Source: an uncultured Nocardioidaceae bacterium
Lineage (GTDB): Bacteria > Actinomycetota > Actinomycetes > Propionibacteriales > Nocardioidaceae
Length of the DNA: 64,000 nt
Assembly: GCA_902805855.1 (NCBI GenBank)
Contig: CADCUJ010000091.1
Span: forward strand, 1 to 64,000
Direction: 5' to 3'
The position numbers and the translations under genes were made by a program. Of the stretch, positions 19,438 to 28,537 are shown piece by piece (position 1 is the stretch's first letter; every line of letters begins with the position of its first letter). The notes under the pieces are model-generated. The model ran no database searches. It had not been told where the DNA came from and was given only the letters and a program-made list of their open reading frames with translations.

Positions 19438-19453
19438 GTAACACCGGTGAAAC
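19438..19453 (+). promoter_or_regulatory. GlnR-like site GTAAC-N6-GAAAC upstream of glnA2
   Basis: GTAACACCGGTGAAAC; matches gTnAC-n6-GaAAC, ~50 bp before glnA2 start. Confidence 0.5.
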
Positions 19454-19504
19454 ATGCGAAGGTCAGACTGACCGGCGGCGTGGAAGACCTCAGGAGGGCT
19501 GGAC

Positions 19505-20845
19505 ATGGGCAAGCAGGAGGACTTCGTGCTCCGTGCACTCGAGGAGCGTGACGTCCGGTTCGTTCGACTGTGGTTCACCGACGTTCTCGGCTACCTCAAG
19601 TCGGTGGCGATCGCACCCGCGGAGCTCGAGGGCGCGTTCACCGAGGGCATCGGGTTCGACGGGTCGGCGATCGAGGGTTTCGCCCGCGTCTACGAGGCCG
19701 ACATGCTGGCCAAGCCGGACCCGTCGACCTTCCAGATCCTGCCGTGGCGCGGAGGAGACGGACCGAGCACGGCGCGGATGTTCTGCGACATCTCCATGCC
19801 CGACGGGAGCCCGTCGTACGCCGACCCTCGGTACGTCCTCAAGCGGACGCTGTCGAAGGCGGCCGAGAACGGCTTCACCTTCTACACCCACCCGGAGATC
19901 GAGTTCTACCTGTTCAAGGACACGCCGCAGCCCGGGGTCGAGCCGGTGCCGGTGGACCGCAGCGGGTTCTTCGACCACACCGCGCAGAGCAAGGGATCGG
20001 ACTTCCGGCGCGAGGCGATCACGATGCTGGAGTCGATGGGGATCTCGGTGGAGTTCAGTCACCACGAGGGCGGCCCCGGTCAGCAGGAGATCGACCTGAG
20101 GTACGCCGACGCGCTCTCGACGGCCGACAACATCATGACCTTCCGCACCGTGGTGCGCGAGGTGGCCCTGTCACAGGGGATCTGGGCCACGTTCATGCCC
20201 AAGCCGTTCACCACCCATCCCGGCTCCGGGATGCACACGCATGTGTCGTTGTTCGAGGGTGACCGCAACGCCTTCTTCGAGGCCGGCTCGGAGTACCAGC
20301 TGTCCAAGGTCGGCAGGCAGTTCATCGCCGGAGTCCTGCGGCACGCCTCGGAGATCACGGCCGTGACCAACCAGTGGGTCAACTCCTACAAGCGGCTGAT
20401 CAGCGGGGCGGAGGCGCCGTCCTACATCTGCTGGGGCCACAACAACCGGTCGGCCATGATCCGGGTCCCGATGTACAAGCCGAAGAAGGGCCAGTCCACG
20501 CGGGTCGAGGTGCGCACCATCGACTCCGCGTGCAACCCGTACCTCGCGTTCGCCGTGGTCCTCGCGGCCGGGATGAAGGGCATCGAGGAGGCCTACGACC
20601 TTCCTCCCGAGGCCGAGGACGACGTGTGGTCGCTGAACGAGCGCGAGCTGACCTCCCTTGGTATCGACCCGCTGCCGCACAACCTGACCGAGGCGGTGCG
20701 GGTGATGGAGTCGAGCGAGCTGCTGGCGGAGACGCTCGGCGAGCACGTCTTCGACTTCTTCCTGCGCAACAAGCGTGCGGAGTGGGCCGACTACCGTGGC
20801 CAGGTCTCGGCGTTCGAGCGAGACCGGATGCTGCCGCAGCTCTGA
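19505..20845 (+). CDS. glnA2: glutamine synthetase (GlnA2 type)
   Basis: IGFDGSAIEGFARVYEADM, THPGSGMHTHVSLF, NSYKRLISGAEAPSYICWGHNNRSAMIRVP. Confidence 0.92.
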   Translation: MGKQEDFVLRALEERDVRFVRLWFTDVLGYLKSVAIAPAELEGAFTEGIGFDGSAIEGFARVYEADMLAKPDPSTFQILPWRGGDGPSTARMFCDISMPDGSPSYADPRYVLKRTLSKAAENGFTFYTHPEIEFYLFKDTPQPGVEPVPVDRSGFFDHTAQSKGSDFRREAITMLESMGISVEFSHHEGGPGQQEIDLRYADALSTADNIMTFRTVVREVALSQGIWATFMPKPFTTHPGSGMHTHVSLFEGDRNAFFEAGSEYQLSKVGRQFIAGVLRHASEITAVTNQWVNSYKRLISGAEAPSYICWGHNNRSAMIRVPMYKPKKGQSTRVEVRTIDSACNPYLAFAVVLAAGMKGIEEAYDLPPEAEDDVWSLNERELTSLGIDPLPHNLTEAVRVMESSELLAETLGEHVFDFFLRNKRAEWADYRGQVSAFERDRMLPQL

Positions 20846-20913
20846 GTACCCCTTCCGCAGATCTGAGTATCCGTGCGGGTCCGGTGAGCCGTCCGAGACG
20901 ACAGGCTGGAGCC

Positions 20914-21327
20914 ATGGAGAGAAACACACTCGTCGGGCTGTGGCGGGGACTGCTGCTCGTGGTCCTCGTCGGCGCGGTCCTGGTTGCCGGCTTCGGCGCC
21001 TGGCTGGCCCTCGACGACCTGGAGACCCGTGGGGAGATGTTCGACGGCCTCGGGTTCTTCCTCGGGCTGCTGATCGTCGCGGGCGGAGCCGTGGCCGGAG
21101 TCCCTGCGCTGGTGGCTCTGCTCCTGCGCACCCGGCACGCCCGCGCGAGCGAGATCCTGTCCCTGGTGGTCGGCATCGCCGTCACCGGCATCGGCCTGGT
21201 CCCGCTCACCGCCGGCTCGGTGCCGTGGTCGGCGTTCGGCGCCGCGGTGGGTGTCGCCTTGTCGGTGACCTCGGTGCAGCTCCTCCGGCGCCCCGCTGGC
21301 GACGACCTGACCTTGGCGAAGGGCTAG
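20914..21327 (+). CDS. small integral membrane protein
   Basis: Four hydrophobic segments; ATG 20914. Confidence 0.6.
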   Translation: MERNTLVGLWRGLLLVVLVGAVLVAGFGAWLALDDLETRGEMFDGLGFFLGLLIVAGGAVAGVPALVALLLRTRHARASEILSLVVGIAVTGIGLVPLTAGSVPWSAFGAAVGVALSVTSVQLLRRPAGDDLTLAKG

Positions 21328-21336
21328 CCTCGACGT

Positions 21337-22113
21337 GTGAGTGACCACCCGCGGTCCGACGTGTCGATCCTCGTCGTCGAGCACGAGGAGTCCTGCCCGC
21401 CCGGCTGGCTGGGTGAGTGGCTGAGCGAGGCTGGTGCGCAGCTCGACGTACGGCGTCCCTATCTCGGCGACGCGATCCCACGCGACCCGACCTCGCACGC
21501 CGGGATCGTGGTACTCGGCGGTTCGATGGACGCCGACCAGGACGTCGAGTTCCCCTGGCTGGTCGAGGTCAGGCACCTGCTCGAGGTGGCAGCCACGACC
21601 GGCACACCGGTCCTCGGCATCTGTCTCGGCCTCCAGCTGATGGCGCTGGCGTTCGGGGGCCAGGTGCATCGCAACCCGCTCGGCCAGCAGCTTGGGGTGC
21701 TGCCGGTCGGCTGGTCGCCAGCCGCGGACGAGGACCGGCTCTTCCGGGGTCTCACCGACCTTGGCGCCGTGCAGTGGAACAAGGACGTCGTGCGAGCCCT
21801 GCCGGAGGAGGTCGTCGTGCTCGCGGAGACCGGCCGAGCGGAGATCCAGGCGGCGCGGTTCGGCTCGAGCATGTGGGGCGTCCAGTGGCACCCCGAGGCC
21901 GGCGAGGAGATCATCGCCCGGTGGGCCGACGAGGACCGCGACGAGGTCCTCCAGCGAGGGATCGACATCGACGAGTACGTCGCCCAGGTGGCGGCGGCCG
22001 AGCCCGGCCTGCAGGGCTGGCGCACGCTGGCGGCCAGGTTCGTCGAGCTCTCCGGACGCCATCACCAAGCGTCGTCATCGGGTGCTCCGCTCGAGACCGC
22101 ATGGCACGCGTAA
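21337..22113 (+). CDS. class I glutamine amidotransferase domain protein
   Basis: VLGGSMDADQD, TGTPVLGICLGLQLMALAFGG, WGVQWHPEAGEE. Confidence 0.88.
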   Translation: MSDHPRSDVSILVVEHEESCPPGWLGEWLSEAGAQLDVRRPYLGDAIPRDPTSHAGIVVLGGSMDADQDVEFPWLVEVRHLLEVAATTGTPVLGICLGLQLMALAFGGQVHRNPLGQQLGVLPVGWSPAADEDRLFRGLTDLGAVQWNKDVVRALPEEVVVLAETGRAEIQAARFGSSMWGVQWHPEAGEEIIARWADEDRDEVLQRGIDIDEYVAQVAAAEPGLQGWRTLAARFVELSGRHHQASSSGAPLETAWHA

Positions 22114-25106
22114 CCACGATTGTCGGCAGGCTGGCCCGCCTTGGCTTTCAGGACCCTGAGTCGTCGGCACGGGCCGTGCAGCGGCTCGATGGTCTCCTCG
22201 ACGCCGCCGATGGCTCTGACCGGTCCCTCGCCGACGCGTTCGCGTCAACCGCCGACCCCGACCAGGCCCTTCGGTTCCTCGCCGACCTGGCCGACCGCGT
22301 CGACGACCGCGGTGAGCTGCTGGAACAGCTGACGGGCAGCGGCCCGCTCGCCCCCAGGTTGTTGAGGGTGCTCGGCGCGAGCTCTGCGCTGGGTGACCAC
22401 CTGTTGCGACACCCCATGCAGTGGTCCGAGCTCGCGGACCCGGACCTGGAGCGCACGCGTCCGACCGCGCTCGAGCTACGCGCAGACCTCCTCCACGGCG
22501 TCGGCGCCGATCCCGGCGAGGAGCAGCCGGTGGCCCGGATCGACCAGAGTGGAGACGGGCGAGCCGTCGACGCGTTGCGGATCACCTACCGGCGCCTCCT
22601 GCTGCGCCTCGCTGCGCGTGACCTGGCCGGAGGGGTCGGCGTCGACGACGTGGGAGCCGAGCTCTCGGACCTCGCCTCGGGGACTCTCGAGGCCGCTCTC
22701 GCCATCGCGAGGGCGCGCGTGGCGGACGCGTCCTCGTGCCGACTGGCGGTGATCGCGATGGGCAAGTGCGGCGGGCGAGAGCTCAACTACGTCAGTGACG
22801 TCGACGTGGTCTTCGTCGCCGAGCCCACCGATGGCCACGACGAGAGCTTCGCTCTACGGGTCGCCACCGCCTTGGCATCGAACCTGATCCGGATCTGCTC
22901 CGACCACACGGCGGAGGGGGTGATCTGGCCGGTCGACGCCGCTCTGCGTCCCGAAGGCAAGGCAGGTCCGCTGGTGCGCACCTTGGCCAGCCACCAGAGG
23001 TACTACGAGCGCTGGGCGAAGACGTGGGAGTTCCAGGCGTTGCTCAAGGCACGTCCCGCCGCCGGTGACGCGGCCCTGGGCCGGGACTACTGCGCGTCGA
23101 TCGCACCGCTGGTGTGGTCGGCCGCGGACCGGGAGGGTTTCGTCACCGACGTGCAGGCGATGCGTCGCCGTGTCGTCGACAACATCCCCGCAGACCAGGC
23201 TGGGCGGCAGATCAAGCTGGGGTCCGGCGGACTGCGTGACGTCGAGTTCGCGGTCCAGCTGTTGCAGCTGGTGCACGGGCGTGCCGACGAGTCCGTGCGT
23301 TCGCGCGCGACGCTCAGCGCGCTCTCGCAGCTGACCCGCGGGGGCTACGTCGGACGCGAGGACGGCGCGGCCCTGGACGCGGCGTACCGCTTCTTGCGCA
23401 CTCTGGAGCATCGTCTGCAGCTTGCGCAGCTCCGCCGTGTGCAGACGATGCCTGAGGACGTGGCCTCACAGCGGCGACTGGGCCGCGCGATGGGGTTCAC
23501 CACAGATGCAGTGGCGGAGCTCGCAGAGCAATGGAAGCGGCACAAGCGGGAGGTCAGGCGGCTCCACGAGAAGCTGTTCTACCGGCCGCTGCTGCTCGCG
23601 GTGGCCAAGCTGCCGGGAGAGGAGGCGAGGCTGAGCAAGGATGCCGCAGAACAGCGGCTGGCGGCTCTCGGCTACGAGGACCCGGTGGCCGCGATGCGGC
23701 ACCTCGAGGCGCTCACCAGCGGGGTCTCCCGGTCCGCGGCCATCCAGCGGACCTTGCTGCCGGTGATGTTGGGGTGGTTCGCCGAGGCACCGCGGCCGGA
23801 CGCCGGGCTCCTGGGATTCCGGAAGATCTCCGAGTCGCTCGGGTCCTCGCACTGGTACCTGTCCACGTTGCGCGACGAGGGACGGATCGCGCAGCGCCTG
23901 GCGACTGTCCTCGCCTCGAGCAGATACGCCACCGACCTGCTGCAGCGGGCTCCGGAGGGGGTGCGCATCCTCGGCGAGGAGGACGGTCTGACGCCTCGGA
24001 GCCGGGACGCGCTGGAGAGGGAGATGGTCGCCGCCGGGCGGCGGCAGGAGGACTCCGTCCAGCGGATCACCGCGGTCCGGGCGGTCCGGCGACGTGAGCT
24101 GTTCCGGCTCTCGGTCGCGGACCTCCTCGGCGAGCTCGGTCCGGACGAGGTGGGCGCGGCGCTCACCGACCTGATGGCTGCCACGCTGGAGGCAGCGCTG
24201 GTGGTGGCCACCCTCGCGGTCGAGGCCGAACGAGGAGAGCCGCTGCCGATGCGGATGGCGATCGTGGCGATGGGCCGATTCGGGGGAGCCGAGCTGGGGT
24301 TCGGCAGCGACGCCGATGTGATGTTCGTGCAGGAGCCCGCCGAGGGAGCCTCGACGCAGGAGGCTTCCACCGCGGCCCACGACGTTGCCAACGAGCTACG
24401 CCGCCTGCTCGCCCTCCCCGGAACCGACCCGGCGCTGGAGGTGGACGCGGGCCTGCGTCCGGAGGGCAAGCAGGGCCCGCTGGTCCGCTCCCTGGAGTCC
24501 TATGCCGGCTACTACGCCAGGTGGTCGGCGCCGTGGGAGGCGCAGGCACTTCTGCGCGCGGATGCCATGATCGGCGACCGGGACCTGTGTGCCCGGTTCA
24601 CCGAGCTGGTGGACCCGCTGCGCTTCCCGGCCACCGGCGTCACCGAAGCCGACATCCGGGAGATCCGCCGGATCAAGGCGCGCGTGGACTCCGAGCGTCT
24701 GCCACGCGGCGCCGACCCGGCCACCCACCTCAAGCTCGGCCGCGGCGGACTGGCCGATGTGGAGTGGACGGTGCAGTTACTGCAGATGCGACACGGCGGG
24801 GGCGTACCGGCGCTTCGGACGCCGAACACCCTGGTCGCACTCACCGCCGCGGTGGAGGCCGCGCTGCTCACCGACGAGGACGCGGCAGCGCTACGGGCGG
24901 CCTGGTGCGCCGCGACCCGGCTGCGCAACGCGGTCACGCTGGTCCGTGGGCGACCCTCGGACTCGCTCCCGCGGGACACCCGGGAGAAGGCCGGCGTCGC
25001 CTACGTCTGCGGCTACCCCCCCGGTGAGTCCGATGCGCTGGTCAACGACTACGTCCGGTGCACGCGACGCGCACGCCGGGTCGTGGACCGGGTGTTCTGG
25101 GGATAG
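22101..25106 (+). CDS. glnE: bifunctional glutamine synthetase adenylyltransferase/deadenylyltransferase
   Basis: Two GlnE nucleotidyltransferase halves: GKCGGRELNYVSDVDVVFV and GRFGGAELGFGSDADVMFV; KLGSGGLRDVEFAVQLLQL and KLGRGGLADVEWTVQLLQM. Confidence 0.97.
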   Translation: MARVTTIVGRLARLGFQDPESSARAVQRLDGLLDAADGSDRSLADAFASTADPDQALRFLADLADRVDDRGELLEQLTGSGPLAPRLLRVLGASSALGDHLLRHPMQWSELADPDLERTRPTALELRADLLHGVGADPGEEQPVARIDQSGDGRAVDALRITYRRLLLRLAARDLAGGVGVDDVGAELSDLASGTLEAALAIARARVADASSCRLAVIAMGKCGGRELNYVSDVDVVFVAEPTDGHDESFALRVATALASNLIRICSDHTAEGVIWPVDAALRPEGKAGPLVRTLASHQRYYERWAKTWEFQALLKARPAAGDAALGRDYCASIAPLVWSAADREGFVTDVQAMRRRVVDNIPADQAGRQIKLGSGGLRDVEFAVQLLQLVHGRADESVRSRATLSALSQLTRGGYVGREDGAALDAAYRFLRTLEHRLQLAQLRRVQTMPEDVASQRRLGRAMGFTTDAVAELAEQWKRHKREVRRLHEKLFYRPLLLAVAKLPGEEARLSKDAAEQRLAALGYEDPVAAMRHLEALTSGVSRSAAIQRTLLPVMLGWFAEAPRPDAGLLGFRKISESLGSSHWYLSTLRDEGRIAQRLATVLASSRYATDLLQRAPEGVRILGEEDGLTPRSRDALEREMVAAGRRQEDSVQRITAVRAVRRRELFRLSVADLLGELGPDEVGAALTDLMAATLEAALVVATLAVEAERGEPLPMRMAIVAMGRFGGAELGFGSDADVMFVQEPAEGASTQEASTAAHDVANELRRLLALPGTDPALEVDAGLRPEGKQGPLVRSLESYAGYYARWSAPWEAQALLRADAMIGDRDLCARFTELVDPLRFPATGVTEADIREIRRIKARVDSERLPRGADPATHLKLGRGGLADVEWTVQLLQMRHGGGVPALRTPNTLVALTAAVEAALLTDEDAAALRAAWCAATRLRNAVTLVRGRPSDSLPRDTREKAGVAYVCGYPPGESDALVNDYVRCTRRARRVVDRVFWG

Positions 25107-25130
25107 GCCGCGCGGGCACCCGCGGTGTGA

Positions 25131-25766
25131 CTAGGAGCTGTGTTCACGCACGTCGGTCACCACGTCCTGGTCTCGCGATGCCCGCACACACCCGGCCACC
25201 AGCCGAGGAAGGTCCTGACCAGACACCAGGCCGGTCAACCGGTCGGCACTGCGGGGAAGCCCGAGCGCCTTCGCCCCATCCTTCGCGACGTCGTCGACAT
25301 AAGGTGCGAGATCGGTCCAGACACCCTGGACCTCCCGGCAGAAGATCGCGGCACCCGCCGGGCCGATCCCCTTGAACTGCTGGAGGTCTGAGGCGACGTC
25401 GCTGCTGTCCTCATGGAGCGCTCGCAGGTCACCGCCGTACCGGTCGAGCACCAGCTCCGCGAGCTCACCGAGCTGGCTCGCCGTCCGTTCGTCGTACCTG
25501 CGGTAGTGGCCTCGTCCGAGCGCGTCCACCCTCTGCTGCCAGGTCGAGGCGGCCATCTTCTTCGGCGTCGTGTAGCCGGCCTTGTTCAGCTCGCGCGCGG
25601 CGGAGACCGCGATGTCGGAGGTGATCCGGGCCGAGAGGAGCAGCGCGAGCACGAGCAGCTGCCAGAGCGCGGCGGGGCTGTCCTTGAGCCGGATGCCCGC
25701 CTCTTCGGCGAAGGTGCGGCCGTGCCGCTCGACCAGCACGGCGGCTACCCGCTTCTGGTCCGCCAT
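25131..25766 (-). CDS. HhH-GPD / endonuclease III-like protein
   Basis: LALLLSARITSDIAVSAARELNKAGYTTPKKMA...QQFKGIGPAGAAIFCREVQGVW. Confidence 0.8.
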   Translation of the reverse strand: MADQKRVAAVLVERHGRTFAEEAGIRLKDSPAALWQLLVLALLLSARITSDIAVSAARELNKAGYTTPKKMAASTWQQRVDALGRGHYRRYDERTASQLGELAELVLDRYGGDLRALHEDSSDVASDLQQFKGIGPAGAAIFCREVQGVWTDLAPYVDDVAKDGAKALGLPRSADRLTGLVSGQDLPRLVAGCVRASRDQDVVTDVREHSS

Positions 25767-25833
25767 GGTTGGCGGGGTACCCGGGCGCTCCGCGCCGAAA
25801 CGGCGCGTCGGGGCCGGACACCGGGGGCCGGGC

Positions 25834-25989
25834 TCAGCCCTTGACGGCCTTCCCGACCAGCTGCCCGGAGAGGAGTACGGCGAGGAACGCGTAGAAGATG
25901 AACAGGTGCACACCTGCCAGCAGCGACATCGCGAACATCGTCGAGGTGAGCACCAGCAGCGCGTTCGCCAGTGGCAGCGGCGTGACCAT
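25834..25989 (-). CDS. 51-aa membrane protein
   Basis: MVTPLPLANALLVLTSTMFAMSLLAGVHLFIFYAFLAVLLSGQLVGKAVKG; below the ORF-track length cutoff. Confidence 0.6.
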   Translation of the reverse strand: MVTPLPLANALLVLTSTMFAMSLLAGVHLFIFYAFLAVLLSGQLVGKAVKG

Positions 25990-26186
25990 GCGGTGACTGT
26001 AGGGCGGCGCGAGGCGAGGCTACGACCGCCACAATCGCGGCATAGAACCCAGATCCGGTCAATGCCGCCGCCGGTGATGGCAAAATCTCCGGCCAGCCAC
26101 ACGACGTGATGGCCGCGTGCGCGACCCGACGAGGGCTACAGCTGCATCCGGACGGCGCGGGTCACGACCCGACGGCCCTGCGGGGA

Positions 26187-26213
26187 CTAGATGTCGAAGT
26201 AGAGCTCGAACTC
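26187..26213 (-). repeat. distal copy of glnA1 3' end (att-like)
   Basis: CTAGATGTCGAAGTAGAGCTCGAACTC, identical to 31092-31118; reverse strand encodes EFELYFDI*. Confidence 0.95.
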
Positions 26214-26317
26214 TCCGCGTTGCTTTGCTGACCTGGGCTTTCCTCTCGGTATGGCCTACTGACCTGCGGAAAAGTTTTTTGCTGGTAACCATTGTTCGCG
26301 GTCGTTGCGCAACACCT

Positions 26318-26336
26318 TGCGGACTCGCTGCGGACA
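26318..26336 (+). repeat. two TGCGGAC repeats 11 bp apart, inside the distal island end
   Basis: TGCGGACTCGCTGCGGACA. Confidence 0.5.
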
Positions 26337-26469
26337 GCCGACGAGGGAAGCCTGATCCGGCGCAGGCGCTGCCGGAGGGAGATTCGCACGGCGGTGTGAT
26401 GCGCTCGCTGAGGAACCATCTTCGGCCAACGCGCATGCCCCTCGCGCGCGTAGAAGGACCGCTGACTGG

Positions 26470-27183
26470 TCAGCGGAGGGCTGAAGCCAACGCCGGTGGC
26501 CGCTTACGGCCGACGGCGTAGGGGATGCCCCGGCCGACCATCGCGAACGTGCCGCCTATGCGCTGGGGCCAGGAGGGCTGTGGCGGCGGCGCGGCCAGGT
26601 CACCCACGTTCACGAAGTGCGCCTGCACCTGTCCGATCCCCTCGAGATCGAGGTCGACCCCCTGCATCGCCACCTCCGACGGAGATAGGTCACTGGGGCG
26701 GTAGACCCCGTCGGTGACGAGCAGGTACTCCGGCACCTCGACCGGGTTCTTGAGCATGCGGTGGACATAGATGACGTCCATGCCGACGAGCTTCTTGCGA
26801 CGCTTGATCGTCTGGGTGGCCACCTCGCCGGCATGCGCGACGAACTTGAGCTTCAAGTCGCTGGTCTGCTTGCAGCTGCCGCACGGGCACATGTTGAGCT
26901 GGACGAGCTGACGCTCCCTGTGGAAGGCGCCGTGCATCGCGACGGCCGCGTCGGTGACGACGTCGAACGTCTGCGGGCCACCTAGCCCCTCCGCATCGAT
27001 CGAGAGGAAGGCGGCATCGCCCTCGATCTCGATCAAATCGAAACCGCGCGCCGCACGGACGACCTTACCGAGCATGCGACTTGTTGCGGCCTCCGCATGC
27101 CCGAGGACACTGCGGTGGTACTGCATGTACTCGGTGTACCCGCCGATGTCGGCGATCATCAGCACCGCACGCCGCGTCGACAT
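26470..27183 (-). CDS. DUF2652 family, class III nucleotide cyclase-like protein
   Basis: AVLMIADIGGYTEYMQYH...FDLIEIEGDAAFLSID...HAGEVATQTIKRRKKLVGMDVIYVHRML. Confidence 0.75.
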   Translation of the reverse strand: MSTRRAVLMIADIGGYTEYMQYHRSVLGHAEAATSRMLGKVVRAARGFDLIEIEGDAAFLSIDAEGLGGPQTFDVVTDAAVAMHGAFHRERQLVQLNMCPCGSCKQTSDLKLKFVAHAGEVATQTIKRRKKLVGMDVIYVHRMLKNPVEVPEYLLVTDGVYRPSDLSPSEVAMQGVDLDLEGIGQVQAHFVNVGDLAAPPPQPSWPQRIGGTFAMVGRGIPYAVGRKRPPALASALR

Positions 27184-27257
27184 TGCGCGACAGTAACAGA
27201 GACGCACGCCGTGGCGGCAGCCCTCGAGCTCCGGGTGCCCGGTCGCGTGCGTCCCGA

Positions 27258-28424
27258 CTACTCATCGTCGAGAAGTGACGTTTTCAGTTCCTGCTCGGGC
27301 GCGATCTGGATGAAGTACTCGACGCCGAACATCTCCTGGAGGACGTCTTGGGGGAACGAGCTCGGATCGATCGGGTACTGCGAGCGATGTGCGGCCACGG
27401 CGCGGATCTTGTGGCCGACGAAGGCCGAGACGTCGATACAGGTGTCCACCCTGGCGTCGATCCGGTCCCCTGACGGGAGCGCTCTGGTTCGCGACTCAGC
27501 GTTCGGTTCGGACTCCTGGACGGCGATCGGTGCGGAGGCGGAGAACGTCAACGTGGTGACGTCGTCGACGGCGACGACATGCGCGTTGCGAGGCGAGCTC
27601 GAGGCGATGCCCTCTTCTCCGACGAACTGACCCGGCCGCGACTCGTCCACCACTCTGAGGTGGCCGTTGTCGTCCTCGCGTCGGATCTCGGCCCGACCGG
27701 ACAGGATCAGGTACATCGTCGTGGCAATCTCACCCTGTTCGATGAGGTAGGTCCCGGACGGGAACCATTCCACCTTGACGAAGTCGGCTGCGTATCCCAG
27801 CGCGGTCGTCTCCCGGGAGAAGACCGAAAGAGCGTGGACGAAGTCCTTCGTTCCGTTGAAGCGGGTCGTCATCTCGACCACCCATGCAGCCAGGCGGTCT
27901 CGCAGTAGGAGCCTGCTCTGCGGCCGGTGACAGTGGAAGAGCCGGATGGGTGCGCGCGATCGTCTCTGATGGCAGGCCGCGGTCACCGCTGCGCCGACGG
28001 CCGCATGATCCGGATGCCCGGAGAATCCGTCCGGGCCGAAGGTGATGACCACTTCGGGGTCGAGGTCCTCCAGCAACGCAGACATGTGGTCAACGAGAGT
28101 GCGCACGTCCACCTCGGACAGCCCCTGGTCCGGATAGTCGAGGCATGTGGTTTCGACGAGCCCGAGTTCCTCCCCTGCCGCGGAGAGCTCCTTCTCCCTG
28201 ACCTCCATCAACGTCGCCCGGGTCGCCACGCTTGCGTCCCTGATCTCGCCAGCCCCGCCCTTGGTCAGCGACACGACGCGCACCTCGGCGCCGGCATGCG
28301 CGTACTTGGCCAAAGTCCCGCCGGCGCACACCGTCTCGTCGTCCGGATGGGCGAAGATTCCCAGCACGCGTAGAGGCTGCCGACCGCGATGACTGCCGGC
28401 TGGCTCGGGTGCCACCGAATCCAT
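27258..28424 (-). CDS. PIG-L/LmbE-family deacetylase fused to C-terminal cyclic-nucleotide-binding domain
   Basis: LGIFAHPDDETVCAGGTLAKYA, TFGPDGFSGHPDHAAVG; then FPSGTYLIEQGEIATTMYLILSGRAEIRRED...GQFVGEEGIASSSPRNAHVVAVDDVTTLTF. Confidence 0.88.
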   Translation of the reverse strand: MDSVAPEPAGSHRGRQPLRVLGIFAHPDDETVCAGGTLAKYAHAGAEVRVVSLTKGGAGEIRDASVATRATLMEVREKELSAAGEELGLVETTCLDYPDQGLSEVDVRTLVDHMSALLEDLDPEVVITFGPDGFSGHPDHAAVGAAVTAACHQRRSRAPIRLFHCHRPQSRLLLRDRLAAWVVEMTTRFNGTKDFVHALSVFSRETTALGYAADFVKVEWFPSGTYLIEQGEIATTMYLILSGRAEIRREDDNGHLRVVDESRPGQFVGEEGIASSSPRNAHVVAVDDVTTLTFSASAPIAVQESEPNAESRTRALPSGDRIDARVDTCIDVSAFVGHKIRAVAAHRSQYPIDPSSFPQDVLQEMFGVEYFIQIAPEQELKTSLLDDE

Positions 28425-28537
28425 CGGGTGCTCCTAGTGGTCTGGCCGGTCGCACGGACCGGCCTCGGTGCCGACGCCGTACCGTACCTCTGCGAGACAC
28501 CCCCAGGTCGGCCACTGGTCTAGATGAGCGAAGCGTC

